DNA from: Spirosoma fluviale
GTDB taxonomy: Bacteria > Bacteroidota > Bacteroidia > Cytophagales > Spirosomataceae
Assembly: GCA_945906915.1 (NCBI GenBank)
Contig: CAMDSI010000083.1
Span: 1-8,666 of the forward strand
Length of the DNA stretch: 8,666 nt
Direction: 5' to 3'
Positions within the stretch are counted from its first letter, which is position 1. Every line of letters starts with the position of its first letter. Positions 1 to 6,821 of this stretch are shown here, piece after piece. Below the pieces are notes generated by a model that ran no database searches, was not told where the DNA came from, and worked only from the letters and a program-made list of their open reading frames with translations. The translations under genes were made by a program, and so were the position numbers.

Positions 1-582
1 CTTGATGAAGCGCGTGTTTTAGCCGTTCAAAATGTGCGTTTGTGGTCGTCTTTGATTTCAGAAAATACCCCTCTGGTGGGTATAGAACCGTCTGCCATTT
101 TAACTTTCCGCGACGAATATCCGGATTTAGTTTCGGATGAATGGGTGGAAAGGGCGCAAGAATTAGCGAAGCACACGCTTTTATTAGAGGAGTTTATTGC
201 GCGCGAGGCGGATGCGAAGCGAATCACTTCAGCGGCGTTTAGTTCAGAGAAAAAGTTAATGAAATTGCATGGGCACTGCCAGCAAAAGGCGATCTCTTCG
301 CTGGTGGCAGCGAAGAAGGCGCTATCCTTACCAGAAAATTTTGAAGTACAGCTAATTCCATCTGGCTGTTGCGGTATGGCTGGATCTTTTGGATACGAAA
401 AAGAGCATTACGATTTATCGATGCAAATCGGTGAATTAGTTTTGTTTCCCACCGTGCGGTCACAGCCGGAAGAGGTCGATATCGTCGCGTCGGGAACGAG
501 TTGTCGTCATCAAATTCATGACGGCACGAAGCGGCATGCGAAGCATGCTGCGGAGATCTTGTACGCCGCCTTAAAAGATTAG
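1..582 (+). CDS. FAD-linked oxidase / Fe-S oxidoreductase fusion, C-terminal fragment (partial)
   Basis: The gene enters from the left edge; reading frame 1 is open from base 1 to TAG at 580-582, giving 193 visible residues, so the GTG at 34 is not a start. The fragment matches the end of the roughly 950-1000 residue Bacteroidota proteins that join a GlcD-like FAD domain to a GlcF-like ferredoxin/CCG domain (D-lactate, glycolate or D-2-hydroxyglutarate dehydrogenase relatives). Visible marks are GIEPSAILTFRDEYPD near residues 27-42, HGHC at 90-93, SGCCGMAGSFGYEKEHYD at about 121-138, and TSCRHQ at about 166-171. The conserved cysteines belong to the CCG domain, which in relatives binds an iron-sulfur cluster and passes electrons from 2-hydroxyacid oxidation toward quinone. 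The FAD half lies outside the window, so the substrate cannot be named. Its stop overlaps the convergent nagB stop. Family call is firm; substrate is unknown. Confidence 0.9.
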   Translation, partial: LDEARVLAVQNVRLWSSLISENTPLVGIEPSAILTFRDEYPDLVSDEWVERAQELAKHTLLLEEFIAREADAKRITSAAFSSEKKLMKLHGHCQQKAISSLVAAKKALSLPENFEVQLIPSGCCGMAGSFGYEKEHYDLSMQIGELVLFPTVRSQPEEVDIVASGTSCRHQIHDGTKRHAKHAAEILYAALKD

Positions 583-2480
583 AATTTCCAACGTACAAAC
601 GCTTCCATGGCCTCGTATTCTGCGAGGCCTAAAGCATTGTATATAGAAGCCGTTGCGCGGTTTCTCTCTTCTGCTCGTTGCCAAAACTCTCTCGAATCGT
701 CCCCTTGAAACACCACGCCATCTTTTTGGGATTGGTGTTTAAAGATACCCATTCTCTTTTTGAAAACTTGATCAGGTGACATAGGTACGGCCATTTCAAT
801 TTGATCGATATCCCATTCGGCCCAGGCTCCTTTGTAAAGCCAAACCCAACAATTCTTCATGTATTCCCGGTGTTTTAAACGAGTAACAGCCTCTATTACT
901 GCATCTAGGCATACTTTATGTGTGCCATGTGGGTCAGCTAGGTCTCCTGCAGCATAGATTTGGTGTGGTTGAATTTCTTCGATTAAATCCATGACGATTT
1001 GAATATCTTTTTCCCCAATAGGTTTCTTGCGGATGGTTCCGGTTTCATAGAAAGGCAATTCAAGAAAATGTGCATTTTCTTTTTTGATGCCTACAAAGCG
1101 ACACGTATTTTTCGCTTCTCCTTTCCGGATGAGGCCTTTGATTTCTCTTACGGAAGAAATATCGATTTCTGAATCCGGCTTATTTTTTAAAAACTTAATG
1201 GCTTCCTTATAGATTCTATTTGCTTTTGGGTTCGGACTTTCAAATTTTTCATTGAAATCGACAACAAATTCGGCGAAGCGAAGGGCTTCATCATCTGCGA
1301 CAGCAATATTCCCTGTTGTTTGGTAGGCTACGTGTACATCATGTCCTTGATCATGCAAACGTTGGAATGTTCCACCCATAGAGATGATGTCATCATCGGG
1401 ATGTGGGCTGAAGATTAATACCTTTTTCTTAGCAGGGAAAGCACGTTCAGGACGATGTGTGTCATCGGCATTCGGTTTTCCTCCTGGCCATCCCGTGATG
1501 GTATGCTGCAAATAATTGAAAACTTCGATATTAATCTCATAAGCCTGGCCATACAAGGAAAGAAGATCAGATAAACCTTGCTCATTATAATCTTTCGATG
1601 TTAGCTTTAAGACGGGTTTCTGTAAGCTTAACGAAAGGTGTGTGACCGCCTTTTTAATCATACTTCGATCCCATGTGACTGTATCTACTAACCAGGGGGT
1701 TTTGATGCGTGTTAACATTGAAGCAGCGGTTTCATCTAGGATGAAAGAGGCATTGGGATGCAATTGTAAATAGGACGCGGGAATGTCGGAGTTGACAGAT
1801 CCTTCCACTGCCTGAGCAACGCTGTCCGCTTTATGTTCTCCCCAGGCGATCAAAACAATCTTTTTAGACTTCATGATACTATCGATACCTAGCGTAATTG
1901 CTTTTTTAGGTACTTTTTGTAGTCCACCAAAATCAGCAGACGCATCAATCTTAGTTGCAATTTCTAAGGTCATTAAACGCGTTTTTGAATTAATCGTCGA
2001 ACCTGGTTCGTTGAAACCAATGTGTCCGTTACGTCCGATGCCCAATAAGTAATAATCGAAGCCGCCTAGTCGCTCAATCTTCGCCTCGTAGTCTCTACAA
2101 AACTCGGGTATTTTCTCAAGTGCCAGTGTTCCATCAGGCAAATGGTAATTTGTTACCGGTATATCAATATGATCAAAGAGCTGTTCCTTCATAAATCGGA
2201 CATAACTTTGAATGGAATCGGGTTCCATCGGATGGTATTCATCTAGATTAAAGGTGATCACATCTTTAAAACTCAAGCCTTCCTCCCGGTGAATTCGGAT
2301 CAATTCTTGGTATACTTTTTTAGGAGACGATCCAGTGGCTAGACCGAGAATAGTTGGTTTTTTTTCCTGGTTATTTTTGCGAATTAGATCCGCAATTTCT
2401 TTCGCAACAGATTTAGAAGCTAAATCGGAATCTAAATAAATATGTGTTGGAATGCGTTCAAAGCTGATTTCTTGTTCCAT
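579..2480 (-). CDS. nagB: glucosamine-6-phosphate deaminase fused to a LmbE/PIG-L deacetylase-like domain
   Basis: This 633-residue protein has two domains. Residues about 5-265 are a NagB-type deaminase, which converts glucosamine 6-phosphate to fructose 6-phosphate and ammonia: phosphate loop LATGSSP (48-54), FNLDEYHP with D80, and GIGRNGHIGFNEPGS with H153 and E158. Residues about 350-615 are a LmbE/PIG-L domain with SPHPDDD (H360, D363) and DPHGTH (H518, H521), the expected zinc ligands of this de-N-acetylase fold. Ordinary NagB is about 260-270 residues; the long fused form is, to my knowledge, common in Bacteroidota. The ATG at 2480 is chosen because it lies 4 bp after the upstream regulator's stop and precedes a natural N-terminus; the alternative at 2513 is TTG and adds 11 residues overlapping the regulator. 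The residue matching E. coli catalytic Asp141 is Asn151 here. The fused domain might deacetylate an amino sugar, but that is inference. It is cytoplasmic, with no signal peptide. Confidence 0.93.
   Translation of the reverse strand: MEQEISFERIPTHIYLDSDLASKSVAKEIADLIRKNNQEKKPTILGLATGSSPKKVYQELIRIHREEGLSFKDVITFNLDEYHPMEPDSIQSYVRFMKEQLFDHIDIPVTNYHLPDGTLALEKIPEFCRDYEAKIERLGGFDYYLLGIGRNGHIGFNEPGSTINSKTRLMTLEIATKIDASADFGGLQKVPKKAITLGIDSIMKSKKIVLIAWGEHKADSVAQAVEGSVNSDIPASYLQLHPNASFILDETAASMLTRIKTPWLVDTVTWDRSMIKKAVTHLSLSLQKPVLKLTSKDYNEQGLSDLLSLYGQAYEINIEVFNYLQHTITGWPGGKPNADDTHRPERAFPAKKKVLIFSPHPDDDIISMGGTFQRLHDQGHDVHVAYQTTGNIAVADDEALRFAEFVVDFNEKFESPNPKANRIYKEAIKFLKNKPDSEIDISSVREIKGLIRKGEAKNTCRFVGIKKENAHFLELPFYETGTIRKKPIGEKDIQIVMDLIEEIQPHQIYAAGDLADPHGTHKVCLDAVIEAVTRLKHREYMKNCWVWLYKGAWAEWDIDQIEMAVPMSPDQVFKKRMGIFKHQSQKDGVVFQGDDSREFWQRAEERNRATASIYNALGLAEYEAMEAFVRWKF
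609..629. other. GC-rich perfect hairpin inside the nagB 3' end
   Basis: GGCCTCG (609-615) and CGAGGCC (623-629) pair perfectly around a 7-nt loop. The hairpin lies 26 bp past the stop of the convergent oxidoreductase gene and within the last 20 codons of nagB. Neither strand has a T-run after it, so it is not a standard intrinsic terminator; it could stabilise either mRNA 3' end or slow the polymerase. Confidence 0.35.
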
Positions 2481-2484
2481 GAGC

Positions 2485-2700
2485 TTATTTTTGAGCGTTT
2501 TTAGATGCGACAATGAGTAGGTCGAGAGATAAGGCGTCGAAGATGCGCAAAATCGTCTTTATCGCCGGGTTGCCTTTCCCTAATTCAATACTATGAATCG
2601 TCTTGATGGCTACACCACTCCGCTGGCTTAGTTCATCTTGTTTTAATCCGATGGCATTTCTTTTTTCTCTTACGATTTGCCCGAATACTTTTAAATCCAT
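2485..2700 (-). CDS. small XRE-family (HipB/y4mF-like) DNA-binding regulator
   Basis: The product is 71 residues, almost entirely one Cro/C1-type helix-turn-helix domain. The stretch from VREKRNAIGLKQDELSQRSG through IHSIELGKGNP to ILRIFDALSLDLLI follows the HipB/y4mF pattern, in which the last strand (here LDLLIVAS) often supports dimerisation. Start ATG at 2698-2700 is preceded by GGAG with 5-bp spacing, a rare plausible Shine-Dalgarno here, and by a good promoter. It is the first gene of an operon with nagB: its TAA is 4 bp before the nagB ATG, so translation is probably coupled. No HipA-like kinase lies beside it, so an antitoxin role is unsupported in this window; autoregulation and control of nagB and perhaps the divergent receptor operon are reasonable inferences. 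Target sites are not demonstrated. Confidence 0.88.
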   Translation of the reverse strand: MDLKVFGQIVREKRNAIGLKQDELSQRSGVAIKTIHSIELGKGNPAIKTILRIFDALSLDLLIVASKNAQK

Positions 2701-2705
2701 TATTG

Positions 2706-2709
2706 CTCC
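2706..2709 (-). promoter_or_regulatory. candidate Shine-Dalgarno for the XRE gene
   Basis: The minus strand reads GGAG followed by CAATA and then the ATG at 2700. A 5-bp spacing is workable. Most other starts in this window have no such motif, as usual in Bacteroidota, so this may mark efficient translation of the regulator or be chance. Confidence 0.4.
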
Positions 2710-2717
2710 GTTTTTTT

Positions 2718-2751
2718 CAAATGTACAGAAAAATACAATATAAATTACAAA
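2718..2751 (-). promoter_or_regulatory. Bacteroidota-type promoter for the XRE-nagB operon
   Basis: On the minus strand TACATTTG (2718-2725) matches the -7 consensus TAnnTTTG exactly, with TTTG (2748-2751) 22 bp upstream as the -33 element. Transcription would start near 2712, leaving a leader of about 12 nt before the ATG at 2700. Spacing is at the long end of the accepted range. Confidence 0.6.
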
Positions 2752-2777
2752 TCGGAATTATATTACCATTATTGTAA
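2734..2777. promoter_or_regulatory. repeated TACAA/TTGTA half-sites, possible operator
   Basis: TTACAA (2745-2750) and TTGTAA (2772-2777) form an inverted pair 21 bp apart. A further TACAA in direct orientation lies at 2734-2738 and another TTACAA at 2847-2852, next to the receptor gene start. Half-sites at 2734-2750 lie inside the XRE-nagB promoter, between or over its -33 and -7 elements, where a repressor could act. The region is very AT-rich, so the matches may be chance; binding by the neighbouring XRE protein is only a guess. Confidence 0.3.
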
Positions 2778-2811
2778 AAATATTATATACTACCGTTTAT
2801 CAATTTATTAA

Positions 2812-2841
2812 TATGTAGAAAAAACATTTCCCGTATCTTTG
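2812..2841 (+). promoter_or_regulatory. Bacteroidota-type promoter for the TonB receptor operon
   Basis: TATCTTTG (2834-2841) matches the -7 consensus TAnnTTTG exactly. The -33 side is weak: TATG at 2812-2815 lies 18 bp upstream, with no true TTG at the expected distance, which may mean that an activator is needed. The -7 element ends only 13 bp before the ATG at 2855. Confidence 0.55.
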
Positions 2842-2854
2842 TGTTTTTACAACA

Positions 2855-5224
2855 ATGCAGAACCGCCTTCTTTTTATATTTCTGTTTTTGCCCAGTCTTT
2901 TATGGGCGCAAAAGTCTTCCTTAAGTGGCTATGTAAAAGATGCTACGAATGGGGAGGGTCTGATAGGAGCCTCCGTTTATGTGAAGGAATTAAAGACGGG
3001 GAATGTCACGAACACCTATGGCTTTTATAGCCTAACCCTTCCTTTGGGTCAATATACCCTTGTCTTCTCTTCATCGGGTTTTAAAAAACAAGAACGTATA
3101 GTTCAAATCAAGGAACAATCTGCCTCGCTATCTATTGAATTAGTTCCTGCCTCCCAGGAATTAGCTGAAGTGATTGTGAAAGCACGTGCTAATGATGAGA
3201 ACGTGAGGGGTATTGAAATGTCGGTGAATAAAGTGGATATTAAAACCATTCGAAAGATTCCTGCTTTACTGGGCGAAGTTGATTTAGTGCGCGCGATTCA
3301 ATTATTACCCGGTGTTTCTACCGTAGGGGAAGGCGCATCGGGATTTAATGTTCGTGGCGGTGGAGTGGATCAAAACTTGGTTTTGCTCGATGATGCTCCG
3401 GTTTACAATTCATCGCACCTTTTTGGATTCTTTTCTGTATTTAATCCAGATGCGGTAAAGGATGTCAAGCTATTTAAAGGGGGTATTCCTGCCATGTATG
3501 GGGGGCGCGCCTCTTCGATTTTGGATGTAAAAATGAAAGAAGGGAATGCGAAGAAGTTAGAAGTGAATGGAGGTATAGGGGTTATTTTTTCTCGATTATC
3601 CATCGAGGCACCTATTGTGAAAGATAAGGCATCTTTTATAGTAGCAGCTCGGCGTTCTTATATTGATATTCTAGCTAAACCATTTCTTACGGGGAATAAT
3701 GCGAATTCAAAGTTTAGTTTTTATGATTTGACGGCCAAAGTCAATTATAAAATCAACGATAAAAACACCGTTTTCATGTCGGGCTATTTTGGTCGGGATG
3801 TTTTTGGTACTGGATTTGGGTTTGATTGGGGTAATACTACTTTGACGACTCGATGGAATCATGTTTTCTCTAATAAGCTATTCTTGAATGCGACGGCCTT
3901 CTACAGCAATTATGATTATATGCTTGATTCAGACATTGAAAATAAGCGTCCTTCAGATGCCTTCAAATGGACCTCGAATATTGAAAATTTAAGTATTAAG
4001 CCTGATTTCACCTATTATATCCGACCTGATAATACCATCAGTTTTGGAGGTCAATTGCTGACGTATGATTTCACACCTGGTAAAGCGAATGCGACATCTA
4101 ATGGAGAGAAAAGAGAATTTGGGCAAGCAAACAAACAAGGCATTGAGGCCTCTGCCTATATCGGAAACGATTGGAAAATAAATTCTCGACTTACCATACA
4201 ATACGGCATTCGCTATTCGCACTATGATTATAAAAGTCTAAATGGGGAGTATTATGATCGTATTCCAGTACCATTTAGTACGGAAAATCCATCGGGATAT
4301 GTGTTAAAAATTAATCAGACGGATCCGAATACAACGGTGGCTTCCTATGGTAACTGGGAGCCTCGCTTCGCCTTAAATATAACAGGAAACGAATCTTCTT
4401 CCTTGAAATTGAGTTATAATCGACTCGCTCAATATATTCACTTAATGTCGAATACGGCTGCTTCGACACCCTTAGATGTATGGACATCTTCTACAAATAA
4501 TATTAAGCCTCAAGTTGTTGATCAGGTGGCTTTAGGTTTATTTAAGAATTTTGGCCCTGATGGAAATAATTACGAATCATCCATTGAGGTCTATTACAAG
4601 GACATGCAAAATCAAATTGACTATGCAGATCGTGCTAGCTTATTCCTAAACCCCTATTTTGAAAAAGACTTGTTGTTTGGGAAAGGCAGGGCTTACGGAA
4701 TCGAGTTTTTCTTAAAGAAGAACGTAGGAAAGCTAACAGGATGGGCTAGCTATACTTTAGCTAGAACAGAACGTAAAATAGATGGCTTAAATAATAATGA
4801 ATGGTACGCAAATCGCTACGATCGTACGCATACGTTAAATCTAGTTGGACAATACACCCTTTCTGATAAATGGTCTTTTGGTGCAAATTTCGCTTATATC
4901 ACGGGTGTTCCGTATACCGTTCCATCCCAGAAATATATATTTGATGGAATTGCCTATCCCCAAACCAATGCTGGAACTCGGGGCAACATTCGTGTGCCTG
5001 ATTACCATCGACTAGATATTTCTGCGACTAAGAAGAATAAGAAAGCTTTGTTTGGAAAAGGAAGCTCAGAATGGGTCTTCTCTGTTTATAATGTATACAA
5101 TCGGAAAAACCCATTCTCCATTTATACCCGACCTAACGAAGATAATTCAGTCCAAACCGAGGCCGTTCAATTATCTATCATCGGTTCTTTTGTCCCAGCT
5201 GTCACCTATAATTTCTCCTTTTAA
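2855..5224 (+). CDS. TonB-dependent outer-membrane receptor with CarboxypepD-regulatory-like domain
   Basis: This 789-residue outer-membrane transporter would import a ligand using energy passed by TonB. In order: signal peptide 1-18 (hydrophobic LLFIFLFLPSLLWA, cleavage before Q19); a CarboxypepD_reg-like beta-sandwich at about 22-98 (SGYVKDATNGEGLIGASVYV); a link with ELAEVIVKA; a plug at about 125-230 (LPGVSTVGEGASGFNVRGGG, LLDDAPVYNSSHLFGFFSVF, then IPAMYGGRASSILDV); and a beta-barrel from about 235 ending in TYNFSF, the terminal Phe typical of BAM-assembled barrels. The start is fixed because this is the only Met before the signal sequence. No SusD-like partner is present; a DUF4249 lipoprotein begins 1 bp after the stop instead, a recurrent pairing in Bacteroidota. 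The ligand cannot be told from sequence. Transcription is probably from the promoter at 2812-2841 with a very short leader. Confidence 0.95.
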   Translation: MQNRLLFIFLFLPSLLWAQKSSLSGYVKDATNGEGLIGASVYVKELKTGNVTNTYGFYSLTLPLGQYTLVFSSSGFKKQERIVQIKEQSASLSIELVPASQELAEVIVKARANDENVRGIEMSVNKVDIKTIRKIPALLGEVDLVRAIQLLPGVSTVGEGASGFNVRGGGVDQNLVLLDDAPVYNSSHLFGFFSVFNPDAVKDVKLFKGGIPAMYGGRASSILDVKMKEGNAKKLEVNGGIGVIFSRLSIEAPIVKDKASFIVAARRSYIDILAKPFLTGNNANSKFSFYDLTAKVNYKINDKNTVFMSGYFGRDVFGTGFGFDWGNTTLTTRWNHVFSNKLFLNATAFYSNYDYMLDSDIENKRPSDAFKWTSNIENLSIKPDFTYYIRPDNTISFGGQLLTYDFTPGKANATSNGEKREFGQANKQGIEASAYIGNDWKINSRLTIQYGIRYSHYDYKSLNGEYYDRIPVPFSTENPSGYVLKINQTDPNTTVASYGNWEPRFALNITGNESSSLKLSYNRLAQYIHLMSNTAASTPLDVWTSSTNNIKPQVVDQVALGLFKNFGPDGNNYESSIEVYYKDMQNQIDYADRASLFLNPYFEKDLLFGKGRAYGIEFFLKKNVGKLTGWASYTLARTERKIDGLNNNEWYANRYDRTHTLNLVGQYTLSDKWSFGANFAYITGVPYTVPSQKYIFDGIAYPQTNAGTRGNIRVPDYHRLDISATKKNKKALFGKGSSEWVFSVYNVYNRKNPFSIYTRPNEDNSVQTEAVQLSIIGSFVPAVTYNFSF

Positions 5225-5225
5225 G

Positions 5226-6134
5226 ATGAAGCGGATCCACTTATTATTCCTGATTTTAGCATTGACATCTTGTGAGGAGGTTGTGAACTTACCAAGTCCG
5301 GTGTCCGAACATTACCTGGTGGTAGAAGCAAATTTGACTAATCAGAATACCCCTCAACAGATTATAGTGTCACGTTCCCAGGATTATTTTGATCAGACAA
5401 ATCCGCCCAAAATCGGTGGTGCGGAAGTATTCATAACGGATACCTTGGGAAATAAATTTACTTTTACGGAGAAAGTTGCCTCAAGTGGTATATACCTGTG
5501 GGAACCTAGTGCGCAGAAGCCTAAACTCGGAAATTCTGGAACCACCTTTACCTTACAAGTGAAATGGCAAAGCGAAACGTTGACTGCGAAGGCTAAGATG
5601 AATCGAGTGCCTCCTATTGATTCAATTTTGTATCAATTTGATGAAGCTACCGGCCGTCAATCGAGCGATGATAATCCGAAAAATGGGTATGATGCACAGT
5701 TTTATGCCCGTGATGTAAGGGGCGCTGGCGATTGTTATCGGGTAAAAACTTTCCGAAATGGGGTATTATTTAATGACCCTTCTAATTTAACCTTAGCGTA
5801 TGATGCTGGATTTCAGAAGGGCTCGATGACGGATGGTTTCATGTTTATTTTGCCGATTCGCCGTTCCATTTCTCCTCAATTATATCTTGAAAATGACAAG
5901 ATTCGAGTAGAGCTTTGGTCTATATCTGAAGATCAATTTAATTTCTTTTCTCAAGCTCGACTTGAACTTAATAATGCGGGATTATTCTCCCGTCCTGCGG
6001 CCAATATTCCGACTAACATCAAGAATACAAACCCGGCATCGAAACTTCAAGGAGCTGGCTGGTTTGGCGTTTCTGCAGTAAGCGTATTCGAAACGACCGT
6101 AGATCCTAAAAAGGCTAAAAAAGGATTGAAGTAA
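5226..6134 (+). CDS. DUF4249 family lipoprotein, partner of the TonB receptor
   Basis: The product has 302 residues. It begins MKRIHLLFLILALTSC, a lipoprotein signal with lipobox LTSC and lipidated Cys16, followed by EEVVN. Acidic residues directly after the cysteine resemble the export signal that sends some Bacteroidota lipoproteins to the cell surface. The N-terminal part, with YLVVEANLTNQNTPQQIIVS and IGGAEVFITDTLG, looks like the beta-sandwich seen in DUF4249 proteins; no catalytic motif is recognised. The ATG at 5226 is chosen because it gives an intact lipoprotein signal 1 bp after the receptor TAA; the frame is open further upstream, but that part only shadows the receptor gene. By context it probably acts at the outer membrane with the receptor, perhaps as a ligand-capturing or lid component analogous to SusD; that role is inference. 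Its TAA is directly followed by the reversed stop of porT. Confidence 0.9.
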   Translation: MKRIHLLFLILALTSCEEVVNLPSPVSEHYLVVEANLTNQNTPQQIIVSRSQDYFDQTNPPKIGGAEVFITDTLGNKFTFTEKVASSGIYLWEPSAQKPKLGNSGTTFTLQVKWQSETLTAKAKMNRVPPIDSILYQFDEATGRQSSDDNPKNGYDAQFYARDVRGAGDCYRVKTFRNGVLFNDPSNLTLAYDAGFQKGSMTDGFMFILPIRRSISPQLYLENDKIRVELWSISEDQFNFFSQARLELNNAGLFSRPAANIPTNIKNTNPASKLQGAGWFGVSAVSVFETTVDPKKAKKGLK

Positions 6135-6821
6135 TTATTCGAAATTGAAAATCAAGCTGATCGTATGCGAATTTAATTGGCTTAATTTTGAATAGCTATT
6201 TGCTGTTCCTGGTGGCACAAATAGATTATTCAGTCCATGTGAAATTCGAATCTCTGGAGAGAATTTAAAGAATCGATAGAATCGCTCAAATCCAATTCCA
6301 TATTCTAAGGATAATTCAGAGGTATTGGCTGTGATGGCGGTATTTTTTTTCTTAACATTTGCCTCTAAACCTAATTTAACACCGGAGATTAAATACATCC
6401 GGTGATTTTGACGCCTAACCGAACGAAATTTCAACAACATAGGAATCTCTAACCAAGTAGACTCTCGAGAGATTAAATCCTCATTTGCAAATTGAATTTG
6501 ACGGTCATACAAGGCAATATTTAACCCTGATTTCACTTCTACGTGTTTGCTTAGGGCATAATTTACGATCCCCCCGATTTGGAAACCAAAGGTTTTGGGA
6601 GAATTTAAAACTAAAGGTTCGCCTGTTACACTATTCACTAAAACACTAGGGAAGCCATTAGTAAAATAATTACTGGATGTTAAGCCAAACATAAAACCAA
6701 AATGTATGGGTTTTTCATCATAAAACTCATCATGTACTTGAATGTAACTTTTTCCCTGACCTAAGGCACTAAAGCCTAAGAGGAAAGCGATTGAAAATCC
6801 GATTAAAGTAGATTTTTTCAT
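6135..6821 (-). CDS. porT: PorT-family outer-membrane beta-barrel protein (type IX secretion)
   Basis: The 228-residue product has a signal peptide at 1-21 (lysines at 2-3, hydrophobic LIGFSIAFLLGFSAL, cleavage likely before Q22) and then alternating amphipathic strands typical of a small outer-membrane barrel: KPIHFGFMFGLTSSNYF (37-53), TFGFQIGGIVNYALSKHVEVKSGLNIALY (78-105, quoted in part), WLEIPMLLKFR (123-133) and the terminal ISLIFNFE. Length, the KPIHFGF opening and position right after ubiE all fit PorT, a protein needed for type IX secretion in Porphyromonas and for gliding-associated secretion in relatives. Its ATG lies inside the ubiE stop (ATGA, 4-bp overlap), so translation is coupled. 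Other type IX genes are not in this window. If not PorT itself it is a porin-family beta-barrel of the same fold. An A8 run encodes Lys-Lys-Asn near residues 158-160. Confidence 0.82.
   Translation of the reverse strand: MKKSTLIGFSIAFLLGFSALGQGKSYIQVHDEFYDEKPIHFGFMFGLTSSNYFTNGFPSVLVNSVTGEPLVLNSPKTFGFQIGGIVNYALSKHVEVKSGLNIALYDRQIQFANEDLISRESTWLEIPMLLKFRSVRRQNHRMYLISGVKLGLEANVKKKNTAITANTSELSLEYGIGFERFYRFFKFSPEIRISHGLNNLFVPPGTANSYSKLSQLNSHTISLIFNFE

Noticed and set aside
239..598. 119-codon minus-strand open frame opposite the oxidoreductase gene
   Set aside because: It runs antisense to strongly conserved coding sequence, its translation looks like no protein family, and it has no promoter.
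2481..2513. Longer nagB form starting at 2513
   Set aside because: The codon there is TTG, the added 11 residues overlap the regulator gene, and the ATG at 2480 gives a natural N-terminus 4 bp after the regulator stop.
2485..2700. HipBA toxin-antitoxin system
   Set aside because: Only a HipB-like protein is present; neither neighbour resembles a HipA kinase.
2839..3030. 63-codon plus-strand open frame overlapping the receptor start
   Set aside because: It is an out-of-frame shadow of the receptor signal peptide and first domain.
5052..5225. Upstream extension of the DUF4249 reading frame into the receptor gene
   Set aside because: It would bury the lipoprotein signal peptide inside the protein; the ATG at 5226 gives a complete signal with lipobox.
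2855..6134. SusCD polysaccharide utilisation locus
   Set aside because: The receptor is shorter than usual SusC proteins, the lipoprotein is DUF4249 rather than SusD, and no glycoside hydrolase is present.
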